A DNA stretch of 64,000 nt from Henriciella sp. (GTDB lineage: Bacteria > Pseudomonadota > Alphaproteobacteria > Caulobacterales > Hyphomonadaceae). Below are positions 7,519 to 16,762 of the stretch, piece by piece (positions within the stretch are counted from its first letter, which is position 1; each line of letters begins with the position of its first letter). A program made the translations under genes and the position numbers. Under the pieces are notes generated by a model, which ran no database searches, had not been told where the DNA came from, and saw nothing but the letters and a program-made list of their open reading frames with translations. Location: NCBI RefSeq assembly GCF_029937755.1, contig NZ_JAPYPG010000009.1, positions 1 to 64,000 of the forward strand. The letters are read 5' to 3'.

Positions 7519-8607
7519 TCAAGAGTTGGGTGACTGATTGTGGGTGCCATGCTCGCACCAGATGCAGTCGCAATTTTCATGGGTGCAGCTGGGGTCTGCG
7601 AGCGGCGCTCGAAAACGGCGCCGCGCCAGAGGGAATAGAAGACGTTTTAGAGTTGACGGGCGGTATGCTCGCCTGAGGGCCTCGCCTGTGTCGGCGCGGG
7701 CAAGGTGTCCAAGCATGAAATCGATTCCGCGACGCCCAGTGATATTGAACAAGAAGCGATTGACCACGCCAGTTCTAAGCGTTGGCTGGAGCGTTTTCCG
7801 CCAAGCCTGTCTATAGCTGGTTCCATGGATCATGCTTTCAGCGGCCAATCGACCTGACCGAATAGCGTAGCGCAATCCGAAGCCGGCCAGTGCATCCTGG
7901 AAGCCGGCATGTTCACCGATCACGGGATATCCGCCCTGCAGCGCCGTGCGGAGCAAGCGGGTGTTACCGAAGCCGCCAAACGGCTGAGGGTTCTTCATAC
8001 ACAATCCGGCATGACGCTCGAAGAACGCTAATGTCTCGGAAAGGTGTGATGCCTGGTCGCGAAAGCCCGTAAACATGCAGCTTGCCACTGTCCCTCGTCC
8101 CCGATGCACAAGCAAATAGGCGTACCCTTTTGGCGCTAGCGCAGGGTCCAATGCGAGCCAAGCGCCATCCGCCATATCCGTATCGAAGATCTTTCCGACT
8201 GCAATAATGTCGGCGCGCCGCGGCCCTCCAGCAAGCACCATCTCGCCGGATGTTTGTGTTACGCGGTCATTGAAGCGAACCTCCACGCCAGCCGCGAGGG
8301 CTTGTTCGAGAAGCGCGCGGTCCAAACTGCCGTCTGCGCGACCTCGCCTCAGCAAGTAGAACAAAGGCCGTGCGCCATGCACGCGACGAGGCTTGGTCTG
8401 GCTGTCGAAAACAACGCCTTGCCTTACGCCGCAGTGTTCGAAACTTGTATTAATACCTGCTGAGACAAGCTCGTCGAGCACGTCTTGTGGATCACGGGGC
8501 TGGATCACGGGCTCCAACATGCGCCATCCCGCGCGCACCGCCGCCCGCGAGGACGAGTCCAAATGATCTATTAGACCTCGCTCTCTGAGCCTCTTGGCTA
8601 TCGTCAT
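7519..8607 (-). pseudogene. 5'-truncated FAD-dependent oxidoreductase (geranylgeranyl-reductase-like)
   Basis: From about codon 45 the frame reads as the middle and end of a flavoprotein of the geranylgeranyl-reductase/lycopene-cyclase-like superfamily: RGRADGSLDRALLEQALAAG, GYAYLLVHRGRG and the FAD-binding GEHAGFQDALAGFG. The N-terminal Rossmann segment with its GxGxxG is missing. The first 40-odd codons are the antisense-free out-of-phase reading of a patatin N-terminus (8492-8632), and the first ATG has no ribosome site. A C-terminal cysteine cluster (CTHENCDCIWC) is unusual for the family. I read this as the downstream half of a gene whose 5' part was deleted. Confidence 0.7.
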
Positions 8608-8632
8608 GAATGTGCGGCGCTTTAGAAGCCAT
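8492..8632 (-). pseudogene. Patatin-like phospholipase N-terminal remnant
   Basis: A 46-codon frame whose residues 24-40 read FGLVLAGGGARGMAHVG, the glycine-rich oxyanion-hole motif with which patatin-like phospholipases begin. The frame then continues six codons and stops. Its ATG overlaps the stop of the upstream beta-barrel gene by 11 bases, as expected for a downstream gene of that operon. The catalytic GxSxG is absent. Together with the headless oxidoreductase in another phase this marks a deletion fusing the start of one gene to the middle of another. Confidence 0.65.
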
Positions 8633-10046
8633 AGCGAGCGGCAACAAAAATGTTTGAATTGCTTTGGAGCTGAGCAAACTGGGTTGTTTGCTGCGCGCCA
8701 TAGAGGATGTTGGAACCGGCCTCCAGGGTTAGGTTATCGGTGATACTCCAGTTGAGGTTCGCGCGAATATACCCATCTTGATCTGTTGATGAGAACGCTG
8801 CGAAGATTGTAGCGGTCACTTGATTCTCAGGCCAGACCTTTCGAGCGCGGAGCGTCACAACCTGTCTTGTTTTATCTGGGCGCAGAGCCGCGACAGGTAT
8901 CGATTGCGTGAGAGCACCGTAATCAATTGTCTGTTCCAAGTAGACTTGAACTGCACCGGTAAAGTCCTTCGCCAATTCACGTTCATACCCCAAAAGGAAC
9001 CGAACCTGGGAATTTGGAACTGACGGTTCGTCACCGCTTGGGTCTTCTGTGCTGTTATAGTAGGCGACTTCTAAATTGGCGATACCACCCTTCGCTGGGC
9101 CGCGTATGCTGCCTCCATATGATGTCAGCGTGTTGTGTCGCAGCGCAGATTCATTTGACGAAAATCCAAGCGGGCTTTTCCAAAAGCCGCTATAAAAATA
9201 CAACGCGCCTTCATAGGCACCAATTGTTTGGTAGATGCGCGCAGCCAATTCGTCGTCCTGAAATACATCAGCAGGTCGTGTGCTTTCTATTATGGATCTA
9301 TTCCCAGTGACTTGAGTTTGAAATGGGTTAAAAACGCTTAGTCTTGCTCCATCCGCAAATCGATCGGAATCGAATTGCGGCGAATAGACAATATCGAGAT
9401 TAGCGATATCACCGAACAGAGAAACCTTCACCGCATCCGAAGGTGCCTTCAAATAGGCGTCGGGGCGCCCGATGAAAAATGAGTTATAATCTTTCGGGAA
9501 GAGATCGTTGAGGAATAAATATTCCCCAGTACCCCAAGTTAATATCTGCCGGCCCGCTTTGATATCGATCCAAGATAATGGACGCCAAAGCACGTTCGCC
9601 TCGCGTAAATCGACAAATCCTTCACCCGTATTCAAATCAGGCGTATTCGAATCACTGATTGCATCGGCGAGAATATCGACCGCAACTGTTGCGGTAATAT
9701 TACTCCAGCGTCGGACCGCCTTCAGTTGTAGCCGCGTTTCTGCGAGCGAAAGCTGTTCTTGATCGATCGGGTCGCGCAACCTGGTACCAAGGCGCGTGTC
9801 AATAAACGCGCTTGGACGCCAATCTGGTTTTGTCGCGGCTACCTCGGTAGCAGAGTCAGCCTTCGGCGGTTCTTTAAGGTCGAGATTGATCAATCCTTCA
9901 GGCAAGTCCGGCTCTGATTGAGTTCGGGCAGCGTCTCTCTCAGTTTCGATTGGAGGCTTCAACCCCTCTGGTAGCGGCGGCACCGCACCGGCTCGCGAAG
10001 TCAAGGCTAAGAGGAAGCCTATTAGAAAGATCGTACGGAGTGACAT
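8622..10046 (-). CDS. Outer-membrane beta-barrel protein of an MMPL module (DUF1302-like)
   Basis: 474 residues. Signal peptide 1-21, then a Pro/Glu-rich linker with two PPLPEGLKPP-/DLPEGLI-type repeats (about 22-75), then a long beta-rich domain (WRPSAFIDTRLGTRL..., IDIKAGRQILTWGTGEYLFLNDLFP) ending in a terminal Phe (ARYGF), as in outer-membrane barrels. RQ.LTWG resembles DUF1302-type barrels that accompany MMPL pumps and LolA-like proteins, the exact neighbours here. It starts 3 bases after the LolA-like gene. Likely the outer-membrane end of a lipid or hydrophobic-compound export route. Base composition is AT-richer than flanking genes. Confidence 0.8.
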   Translation of the reverse strand: MSLRTIFLIGFLLALTSRAGAVPPLPEGLKPPIETERDAARTQSEPDLPEGLINLDLKEPPKADSATEVAATKPDWRPSAFIDTRLGTRLRDPIDQEQLSLAETRLQLKAVRRWSNITATVAVDILADAISDSNTPDLNTGEGFVDLREANVLWRPLSWIDIKAGRQILTWGTGEYLFLNDLFPKDYNSFFIGRPDAYLKAPSDAVKVSLFGDIANLDIVYSPQFDSDRFADGARLSVFNPFQTQVTGNRSIIESTRPADVFQDDELAARIYQTIGAYEGALYFYSGFWKSPLGFSSNESALRHNTLTSYGGSIRGPAKGGIANLEVAYYNSTEDPSGDEPSVPNSQVRFLLGYERELAKDFTGAVQVYLEQTIDYGALTQSIPVAALRPDKTRQVVTLRARKVWPENQVTATIFAAFSSTDQDGYIRANLNWSITDNLTLEAGSNILYGAQQTTQFAQLQSNSNIFVAARYGF

Positions 10047-10049
10047 TTC

Positions 10050-10856
10050 TTAATTCTCGCCGAAGAACTGCCGCGGTGGATTTCTTAAATATCGTTCCGT
10101 GAAGATGTCGTCGCTAAGATCAATGTCGTAATGAATGTCACTATAGGTAAGTGTTGTCCGCCCTCCATCCGCGAGGTCTTTCATCGTTGCACGTGTTACA
10201 GTTGGAAACCCTTGAATGGTTTCAACCGCCTCTGCCGTGTACTCGCGGTATTTTGAATGGTCAGACTGATAATATTCGACTTGGACGGGTAAGTAGCTTT
10301 CTTTGTGGATGTAGGAAATATAATAGGCAAATTCCACGCGATTTGGATCTTTTGGTGTGCTCTTTAAGATATAATAGGTTTCAGTTGTATCTTGGACAAC
10401 GTGTGTATCTTCCTCAGCGCTTCGCCCAGATACGTCTTCATAGAAAAAGTCAGATCCAACAAAGCTTGATCTCTCGTCTCCAGCCGCAATTCGGCGCACC
10501 AGATCCAGCGCTGGTAAATATAGCCAGCGATCATCATCTGCTTGTGGATGTTTCCAAACCAAAAATACAGTATCGCGAACGTCGCTAGGCGCACGAAAGT
10601 AGACAAAGAATCGCTGATCGCCTGATTCAGAATTATCGTTGATTTCGTCTTTGCGTAGGATCGTGATATCCCTCGATCTCGTACGTCCCTGTTTGTCGAT
10701 GATTTGCATAGAGACACGCGCACGGCCATCTTCGCCCTGATAAAATGCAGTCTTTTCCGCTTGTCGTGCGATGTCATTCGCATCGGTATTCTGCGCATGG
10801 GCTGGTGGTCCGAAAGCGCTTACAATAATCAAGAAGACCAGAGCGGCTTTATTCAT
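10050..10856 (-). CDS. LolA-like outer-membrane lipoprotein-sorting protein
   Basis: 268 residues from the ATG that overlaps the MMPL stop (ATGA), with AAAGGATAAC upstream. Signal peptide 1-22 (ending AHA). The mature part matches the LolA/LppX-like fold of 'outer membrane lipoprotein-sorting' proteins: RARVSMQIIDKQGRTRSRDI, FVYFRAPSDVRDTVFLVW, DDRWLYLPALDLVRRI, and GSDFFYEDVSGR. These proteins are thought to carry lipids across the periplasm for MMPL pumps. Translationally coupled to the pump and followed immediately by the beta-barrel gene. Local GC is low: 21 of 60 bases in 10321-10380 are G or C. Confidence 0.88.
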   Translation of the reverse strand: MNKAALVFLIIVSAFGPPAHAQNTDANDIARQAEKTAFYQGEDGRARVSMQIIDKQGRTRSRDITILRKDEINDNSESGDQRFFVYFRAPSDVRDTVFLVWKHPQADDDRWLYLPALDLVRRIAAGDERSSFVGSDFFYEDVSGRSAEEDTHVVQDTTETYYILKSTPKDPNRVEFAYYISYIHKESYLPVQVEYYQSDHSKYREYTAEAVETIQGFPTVTRATMKDLADGGRTTLTYSDIHYDIDLSDDIFTERYLRNPPRQFFGEN

Positions 10857-13261
10857 TCTGTTATCCTTTCGCGGTGAAAGAGTGGTTTTTGGAAAACAGA
10901 AATCAGAGCTGGCAAGAGGATCAGGCTCGCCGCGCCTGCGAGGATCAGGATGCTTGAAATCAAGATGCCAACTGTTTGATAGGGAACAAGATTTGCAGCC
11001 AACAATGGGAGGAAACCAACTCCGACGACGATGACATTTCGAGAAATCGCCCGGCTCGGCTCCTCGAACATCTCTCGAAGCGTTGGTTCCCATGCTTGCT
11101 GTCTTCGGAAAATTTCTCGTGTCCTAGCGAGGAAGTGAATTGCATAGTCTACGGCTAACCCGAGTGACAACGAAGAAAGTACGGCGGTTGGCATATCATA
11201 GTCCATACCGGCCCATCCAACCGCGCCGTAGATCGTTGCGACGGTAAGGGCGAGCGGAATCATTGCCATAATTCCCCAGCTCAAAGATCGGAACAGAAGC
11301 GAAGTGAGTATCAAGACAACTATGAAGCTCCCCAGAAACGCTTTGAGCATGCCGGTCACCATCTCATCTTGCCAGACGAGATTGATATAAGTCAGTCCAA
11401 ACCATTCGGACGCTAAGGTGCGCGGTGGAGGGTTGCGGTTCAGGTAGTCACCGACAAGTTTCTCCACTTGCGCCATGTCTGTATTGTCGCCGCTTTTGAG
11501 CTGAAACCACAAAACGGCATCTTGGAAGTCTGGCGTGACGAAAGTCCAAATATCATCTGGGCGATGTGAGTTCTCGTACATGAGCAGGGTTTGCGCGATC
11601 GCAGGCCTGGTATCGGGAATACGGTAAGCTGCAGGATCATTGTATAGTTCACGATAGACCGTCGATACAATATCATACAATCCAGAAACCTTGCCGATGA
11701 CGTTACTCTCAGCCTCAAGATCAGCGCTCATTTTGGCAATATAGCGAAGCGTCTCTGGAGCCTTGAAAGGCTCATCGTTGACGGCACTATCAGAACTGAG
11801 ATGCAAGTAGGCCATATAACTACCAGCGAACTCTTCATTAATGATGCGATCAGCCACGCGGATCTGGTCTGACGTCTCAAACCATTTGATCGGGTTGTCA
11901 TTGACACTGATATTCACAATCCCAATGCCAGCCCACACGACCAGCGCGAGGCTTAATACAATAATGGACTTGGCGCGGTGACCGGCAAAAGGGCCTGCTG
12001 TTCGTAAAAACCGTCCAAGCCAGCTTTGATCACGAATTGCGCGCTCAGATGTCTGGAGCGCGCCGAAATCTGCCAACGCCTTGTCTGGCAGGCTCATAAA
12101 ATAGGCCGGTAAAAGTGTGACTGTGAAAAACCAGGCAACAAACACACCGATTGCCACAAACAATCCAAAGACCTGAACGGGCGGGATCGGTGTCAACATG
12201 AGCGAGGCGAACCCCACCGCCGTTGTCAGCGTCGTATACCACATCGGGCGCCAAAGGTCCGCCATAACTTCATTTACAATCTCCAGTCGATCGCGTTCGG
12301 GCGTATATTTATCATAGAAATCAGACAGGATATGAATGTCATCGAGCACCGCAATTGGGATGATAAATATCGGGATCATCGAGCTCATGATGTGAATGGT
12401 TTGTCCTGACAGAACGAGCAAAGCCATTGTGCAGATCACAGAAGCCATCGCCGCAAGGAGTGAGATCAGAATGATCCGTACGTGACCAAAGAAGAGCCAC
12501 AAAAGTCCGAAAACAAAAAGCATGGCCAGCGGTGCAGATACGGCCATCTGGAAGAACATTTCAGAGCCAAACCGGTCTTCGGCAACGGGCAACCCAGTAA
12601 TATGATAAACTGCGCCGGTGTTTTCGAACGTATCTATCAGTTCTTGTAGATCCTGCGCCACGGCGTGGGATATACTTTTTTCGCTTAACGGATAGTAGAG
12701 CGCCAACGCCGCTCCATCGTCCGAGATCATCGTACCCTTGTACATAGGGATTTTGAGCATTCGATCACGGATGAGCGCGGCCTCTTGATCGGTTGAGGGG
12801 GCGGTTTTCATCAGCCAGGTGAACGAAACAGCTCCCAAACTTTCCGTTTCAATATTATCGACGGTCGAGGGCGCAATAATGTCTGAGGCTATGACGTTCG
12901 CAAACGTCCCAGCCCTTTGTTCGTAGCTTAGCGTTTTGGCATAGTCTGTCAGAGTTTTTACGTTGGCGAGATCCTTGGCGTTAAAAACGCCTTGAGGGTG
13001 CGTTTCGTTGAGAACGCCAACCACGACAAAATCATAAATATCAAAGACTGTTTTAAGCTCACCATTGCGTACGCGCACCGTCGCATCCGCAGGCAGCATG
13101 TTTTCCGGATCGGTGTCGATGGTCAGTGGTTTCAAAAATGGCAGAGCGCCGGGCATGACGCTCGGTGCAAGCGCCAAGGTTGTTAGTATAAACGCAAAGG
13201 CCAAACTGAACACAAAGAATCCTTTGCGCCTTTTCGCTGCTGCTTTGGACAGCCAGAGCAT
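10853..13261 (-). CDS. MMPL/RND-superfamily transporter (sterol-sensing-like)
   Basis: 802 residues from the ATG at 13261, which overlaps the previous gene's stop; the open frame runs further upstream but there it only mirrors the methyltransferase gene. Two repeats of 1+5 membrane spans separated by large periplasmic domains: span 1 at ~13-35, a 5-span block at ~245-400 (MIPIFIIPIAVLDDIHILSDFYD) and another near the C-terminus (LSSLSLGLAVDYAIHFLARTRE). The VLDDIHI / AVDYAIHF motifs carry the acidic residues expected of proton-driven MMPL pumps. Partner genes are the LolA-like and beta-barrel genes downstream. Likely cargo is a lipid or hydrophobic compound. Confidence 0.9.
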   Translation of the reverse strand: MLWLSKAAAKRRKGFFVFSLAFAFILTTLALAPSVMPGALPFLKPLTIDTDPENMLPADATVRVRNGELKTVFDIYDFVVVGVLNETHPQGVFNAKDLANVKTLTDYAKTLSYEQRAGTFANVIASDIIAPSTVDNIETESLGAVSFTWLMKTAPSTDQEAALIRDRMLKIPMYKGTMISDDGAALALYYPLSEKSISHAVAQDLQELIDTFENTGAVYHITGLPVAEDRFGSEMFFQMAVSAPLAMLFVFGLLWLFFGHVRIILISLLAAMASVICTMALLVLSGQTIHIMSSMIPIFIIPIAVLDDIHILSDFYDKYTPERDRLEIVNEVMADLWRPMWYTTLTTAVGFASLMLTPIPPVQVFGLFVAIGVFVAWFFTVTLLPAYFMSLPDKALADFGALQTSERAIRDQSWLGRFLRTAGPFAGHRAKSIIVLSLALVVWAGIGIVNISVNDNPIKWFETSDQIRVADRIINEEFAGSYMAYLHLSSDSAVNDEPFKAPETLRYIAKMSADLEAESNVIGKVSGLYDIVSTVYRELYNDPAAYRIPDTRPAIAQTLLMYENSHRPDDIWTFVTPDFQDAVLWFQLKSGDNTDMAQVEKLVGDYLNRNPPPRTLASEWFGLTYINLVWQDEMVTGMLKAFLGSFIVVLILTSLLFRSLSWGIMAMIPLALTVATIYGAVGWAGMDYDMPTAVLSSLSLGLAVDYAIHFLARTREIFRRQQAWEPTLREMFEEPSRAISRNVIVVGVGFLPLLAANLVPYQTVGILISSILILAGAASLILLPALISVFQKPLFHRERITE

Positions 13262-13926
13262 CAGCTTTCGTTCTCGACCACGGCTAGCGTTCCCCAACGC
13301 GGCCAGAAGCGCGGAGTGACCGCGGCGTAGGCGCGATACTCGCCGCCGAATGCGGCTTCGGCGTCCTTCTCCTCTTTCAGAGCGAGACGGACATACATGA
13401 AGACAAGAACCGGGAACATGATCAGGGTTAGGATGGTCGGCCATTGCAGCAGGAAACCAAACATGATCAGCACGAAGCCGGCATATTGCGGGTGGCGCAT
13501 GCGGGCATAAATGCCGGTTTTGGCGAGCTTGCCGCTGCGCAGCGCCCCGTGCAGGATCGGCCACCCCCATGACAGAACGCTGAAGCCCAGCAAAATGAAG
13601 CCGAGGCTTGCGAAGTGGAATGGGCCAAAATGCGGATTGCCTTGCCAGCCGAAAATCATCTCCCAGAAATGCCCTGAGTCATGGGCGAACCAATTGACAT
13701 CAGGAAACTGCGATTCAAGCCACGGAGAGAGGAAGTAAATCGAAAGCGGGAATCCATACATCTCGGTAAAAAGAGCGATCACAAAAGCGCTGAACGCTCC
13801 AAATGACGTCCAGTCTTTTGACTTGGATGGTTTGGCGAAACTGAACGCGAAAATGATAAAGATGGCAGAGTTCAGGATCACCAGAAACCAGAGGCCATAT
13901 TCAGAATGGGCCATGTTCTCATTCAT
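13261..13926 (-). CDS. Isoprenylcysteine-carboxyl-methyltransferase-like membrane protein
   Basis: 221 residues with about six membrane spans. The C-terminal ICMT/PEMT signature is clear: TGIYARMRHPQYAGFVLIMFG, then an EEKDAEAAFGGEYRAYAAVTPRFWP block, which binds S-adenosylmethionine in the family. The physiological substrate in bacteria is usually unknown. This group often travels with copper P-ATPase and DUF2933 genes, as here. Its start overlaps the DUF2933 gene by 4 bases and its stop touches the MMPL start, so translation is probably coupled. Confidence 0.88.
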   Translation of the reverse strand: MNENMAHSEYGLWFLVILNSAIFIIFAFSFAKPSKSKDWTSFGAFSAFVIALFTEMYGFPLSIYFLSPWLESQFPDVNWFAHDSGHFWEMIFGWQGNPHFGPFHFASLGFILLGFSVLSWGWPILHGALRSGKLAKTGIYARMRHPQYAGFVLIMFGFLLQWPTILTLIMFPVLVFMYVRLALKEEKDAEAAFGGEYRAYAAVTPRFWPRWGTLAVVENES

Positions 13927-14201
13927 CGCCTTGTCCTCCAGTCATCTTCCTCATCGAGTTGGGAAGGGCGCCGATCTCCATGGCTTCCGTGGCCTCCATG
14001 GCCGCCCATCGCGCTATGCATGAAGAGGTGCATCACGCCGCAAAGAAGCAGGAAGCCAACAAGGAAGACCGCATCAGCGGGAATGTGAGCGCGGTGTTCA
14101 TAGAATAAAAGAAACCCGATCGCTCCGGCGAAGACCAAAAGCGGCAGCCAAAACCGGCTGCCTTTTGGCTGATGGTCGTCATGATCAGAATGGTTGTGCA
14201 C
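13923..14201 (-). CDS. DUF2933 small membrane protein
   Basis: 92 residues. His/Asp-rich head (HNHSDHDDH, 2-10), two membrane spans (about 18-36 and 43-62) and a His/Gly-rich tail (HLFMHSAMGGHGGHGSHG, 58-75). This is the DUF2933 pattern, a family of small proteins almost always found beside heavy-metal resistance genes. The histidines at both ends may bind metal. ATGA overlap with the next gene; 22 bases separate it from the small gene upstream. Confidence 0.85.
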   Translation of the reverse strand: MHNHSDHDDHQPKGSRFWLPLLVFAGAIGFLLFYEHRAHIPADAVFLVGFLLLCGVMHLFMHSAMGGHGGHGSHGDRRPSQLDEEDDWRTRR

Positions 14202-14223
14202 GGCGATTGCTCCTATGGCGGGA

Positions 14224-14472
14224 TCAGAACGGACGGGATCCGCGGGTTGACGATGATGGGTTTGTTACGCGGCTCCGGCCTGAAGGCCTCAAACCGGTTA
14301 GTTGCGCCGCAAAAATAAAAACGATCAGCAGCCAGTCTTGCCAGCTCAAATGCCCGGCATGATCCAGGACCAGGACCAGGACCAGGACCAGGAGCAGGAG
14401 GGCTCCGATGCTGAGCGCTCTGAGGCAGAGCGTCAAAAATCCGAAACCCGGAACAAAACCTCGCACTGTCAT
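14224..14472 (-). CDS. Small hydrophobic protein with a hexanucleotide-repeat membrane span
   Basis: 82 residues from the ATG that overlaps the copper ATPase stop by 4 bases (ATGA), which argues for coupled translation. Two membrane spans: about 10-38 and 44-58. The first contains ALLLLVLVLVLVLDH, of which LVLVLVLVL is encoded by a tandem CCAGGA repeat (read as TCCTGG on this strand). The tail (60-82) is basic and low-complexity. No known family recognised. It may be a small accessory of the ATPase, or simply a tolerated frame; the coupled start and the operon position favour a real gene. Confidence 0.6.
   Translation of the reverse strand: MTVRGFVPGFGFLTLCLRALSIGALLLLVLVLVLVLDHAGHLSWQDWLLIVFIFAAQLTGLRPSGRSRVTNPSSSTRGSRPF
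14364..14393. repeat. Tandem CCAGGA hexanucleotide repeat (5 perfect units)
   Basis: Five exact copies of CCAGGA followed by one imperfect GCAGGA unit at 14394-14399. On the minus strand they encode alternating Leu-Val inside a transmembrane helix. Unit changes would add or remove two residues without shifting frame, so span length could vary by slippage. Confidence 0.9.
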
Positions 14473-16517
14473 GTCGACACCCGGGATCGAGACAGTTTGA
14501 GGAGTTGGGCGTTGATGGCGCAGATCACGGTGCTCGCCGACATGAACACCGCCCCAAGCGCGGGTGTGAGGATTACGCCCCAGGGGAAAAACACGCCCGC
14601 TGCCGCTGGAATGGCGAACGTGTTGTAGCCGGTCGCCCAAGCGAGGTTTTGCATCATTTTATTATAGGTCGCGCGAGCGAGTTCAATGATCGCTACGACA
14701 TCTGACGGGCTGGACCGGACAAGAATAATGTCGGCGGTTTCGATCGCGACATCCGTGCCAGCACCGATTGCGATCCCGACATTCGCTTGAGCCAGCGCCG
14801 GCGCATCGTTCACACCGTCACCGGTCATCGCCACGATCAGACCGCGGGACTGAACCTCTCGGACTTTAGCGGCTTTTTCTTCCGGCAATACTTCGGCAAT
14901 CACTTCGTCGAGGCCGATTTCCTGGCCGACCCATTCCGCCACCTGTTGATTGTCGCCAGTGAGCATGATGCACTGAATGCCCATGGCCTGAAGCATGAGG
15001 ATGGCTTTAGCGGATTCCTCACGAATGATATCGGCCAGCGCGATTGCGCCAGCGAGCTTGTCATCAATGAGCACGAAGACGACTGTCTTGCCCTGCGCGC
15101 TCAGGGTTTCGAACCGGGGATCATCCATTTCAAGACCCTGGTCGCGCAAATAGCCGGGGCTGACGACTTTCACGTCGCGGTCCTTAACGAGGCCTTCTGC
15201 ACCTTTGCCAGGGATCGCCTTAAACTTGTCGACACCCCATGCCTGCGGCGCATCGCGAACGATCCCCTGGGCGATTGGGTGTTCAGAATGAGCTTCAATA
15301 GACGCCGCGTAGGCGACGATATCGCTCTCAGTGAATGTCGTATCAAAAACAAGCGTATCGGTGATCCCAAACTCGCCCTTGGTCAGCGTGCCGGTTTTGT
15401 CGAAAATGATGGCATTGATGTTGCGCGCTTCTTCGAATGCCGTCCGATCCCGAATGAGCAATCCATTGGTGGCCGCGATCGCGGTCGAGCGCGCAACCAC
15501 AAGCGGCACAGCCAAACCAAGCGCGTGCGGGCAGGCGATGACCATCACGGTAACGGCGCGCGCCATAGCAAACCCAAATCCCTGATCGGTGAACAGGGTC
15601 CAGAACAAGACGGTCGATAGGCCTCCGCCAAGTGCGATAAAAGTCAGCCACTTGGCCGCCGTGTTGGCGAGATCCTGGGTTTTGGATTTGCTGGCTTGGG
15701 CTTCCTTAACCAGCTTGATGACGCTCGACAGGAAAGTCTCATCACCGGTCTTGTCGACCCGGATTGTTAGCGAACCTTCGCCATTGATTGATCCGCCGAT
15801 CACTTCGGTCTCCACGGTCTTGAAAATCGGCTTGGACTCGCCGGTGAGCATGGATTCATTGAGAGACGACTCGCCCCTGACAATGATCCCGTCAGCTGGG
15901 ACTTTCTCGCCTGGCTTGATCAGAAGATGTTCGCCGCCTTTCAGCGTCGAAACGGACACATCGATTACGCTGCCGTCATCCGCCACCAGGTGGGCTTCAT
16001 CCGGCATCAGGCTTGCAAGTTTTTCCAAGGCGCGCCCAGCGCCAAGCACCGATTTCATCTCGATCCAGTGCCCGAGCAACATCACCGCAATCAGGGTTGC
16101 GAGCTCCCAAAAAAAGGTCTCATCACTGCCGATTGCGACCATGCCGATGGAATAGGCGTAAGCAGCCGTAATCGCGACCGAAATCAGCGTCATCATACCG
16201 ATGTCGCGGGCGGTGATCTCTTGCAAAAACCCTTTCAGGAACGGCCAACCGCCATAGAAGAAAACAAGACTTGAAAGCCCTGCCAGCACATAACGGTCAC
16301 CCGGAAACCGCAAGGCATCTTCGAGGCCAAGCCAGCCTTGGATCATCGGCGCCAAAGCGAGGATGGGGATCGTGGCCACCAGCACAACCCAAAACCGCCG
16401 GCGATAATCGGCAATCATGCCTTCATGGTCGTGGCCGCCATGCGGGTCCGTTTTTTTCTGTCCGTGACCGGCATGAGGCGCGTGGCGAGAGGGGGGGGCG
16501 TGGGTGGAGTGATCCAT
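14469..16517 (-). CDS. copB: Copper-translocating P-type ATPase, CPH type (CopB ATPase)
   Basis: 682 residues, P1B-ATPase. His-rich N-terminus without a ferredoxin-like metal domain (residues 1-32, many His). The membrane metal motif is CPH at 329-331, characteristic of the CopB/P1B-3 class linked to Cu(II) or Ag/Cu export, in place of CPC. Other motifs: TGES phosphatase loop (225-228), DKTGTLT phosphorylation site (Asp373), HP dipeptide in [11 protein letters not shown], and GDGVNDAP. It pumps copper from cytoplasm to periplasm using ATP. Preceded 24 bases upstream by a YHS-domain gene and coupled to the small protein downstream. Symbol refers to the ATPase, not to the outer-membrane CopB genes. 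Confidence 0.95.
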   Translation of the reverse strand: MDHSTHAPPSRHAPHAGHGQKKTDPHGGHDHEGMIADYRRRFWVVLVATIPILALAPMIQGWLGLEDALRFPGDRYVLAGLSSLVFFYGGWPFLKGFLQEITARDIGMMTLISVAITAAYAYSIGMVAIGSDETFFWELATLIAVMLLGHWIEMKSVLGAGRALEKLASLMPDEAHLVADDGSVIDVSVSTLKGGEHLLIKPGEKVPADGIIVRGESSLNESMLTGESKPIFKTVETEVIGGSINGEGSLTIRVDKTGDETFLSSVIKLVKEAQASKSKTQDLANTAAKWLTFIALGGGLSTVLFWTLFTDQGFGFAMARAVTVMVIACPHALGLAVPLVVARSTAIAATNGLLIRDRTAFEEARNINAIIFDKTGTLTKGEFGITDTLVFDTTFTESDIVAYAASIEAHSEHPIAQGIVRDAPQAWGVDKFKAIPGKGAEGLVKDRDVKVVSPGYLRDQGLEMDDPRFETLSAQGKTVVFVLIDDKLAGAIALADIIREESAKAILMLQAMGIQCIMLTGDNQQVAEWVGQEIGLDEVIAEVLPEEKAAKVREVQSRGLIVAMTGDGVNDAPALAQANVGIAIGAGTDVAIETADIILVRSSPSDVVAIIELARATYNKMMQNLAWATGYNTFAIPAAAGVFFPWGVILTPALGAVFMSASTVICAINAQLLKLSRSRVST

Positions 16518-16541
16518 GGTGGAGGGTCTTTGTCTGCTAAG

Positions 16542-16751
16542 TCATGCTTTGCGGGATGGGTGAGAGGCGTCGCTCGGCGCGCTGAAGGCGGCGGGAATGC
16601 GCGCGTCTGCATAGCGTTCGGGATTTAGTTTGAAAGCTGTGTGGCAACGGTTAGAGCAAAAGAAATAGGCCCATCCACCATATTCCTCTGACGCGTGAGC
16701 GTTTTCGAGGGGGATCGTGTTGCGGCAAACAGGGTCTTCTACGGTCATCAT
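16542..16751 (-). CDS. YHS-domain metal-binding protein
   Basis: 69 residues from the ATG-ATG pair at 16751 behind AGAAGAG; a TTG five codons upstream is the alternative. YHS domain at 3-48: DPVCRNTIPLENA, EEYGGWAYFFCSNRCHTAF, NPERYA. The three cysteines are those that bind metal in YHS/TRASH proteins. It stands directly ahead of the CPH-type copper ATPase and probably delivers or senses copper. It begins 11 bases after the fabI stop, so it may share a transcript with the acetate/PHA cluster. Confidence 0.88.
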   Translation of the reverse strand: MMTVEDPVCRNTIPLENAHASEEYGGWAYFFCSNRCHTAFKLNPERYADARIPAAFSAPSDASHPSRKA

Positions 16752-16762
16752 CGTTTCTCTTC

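Noticed and set aside
14787-15620. 277-codon open frame antisense to the CPH-type copper ATPase
   Set aside because: Falls over the phosphorylation and hinge motifs of the ATPase on the other strand.
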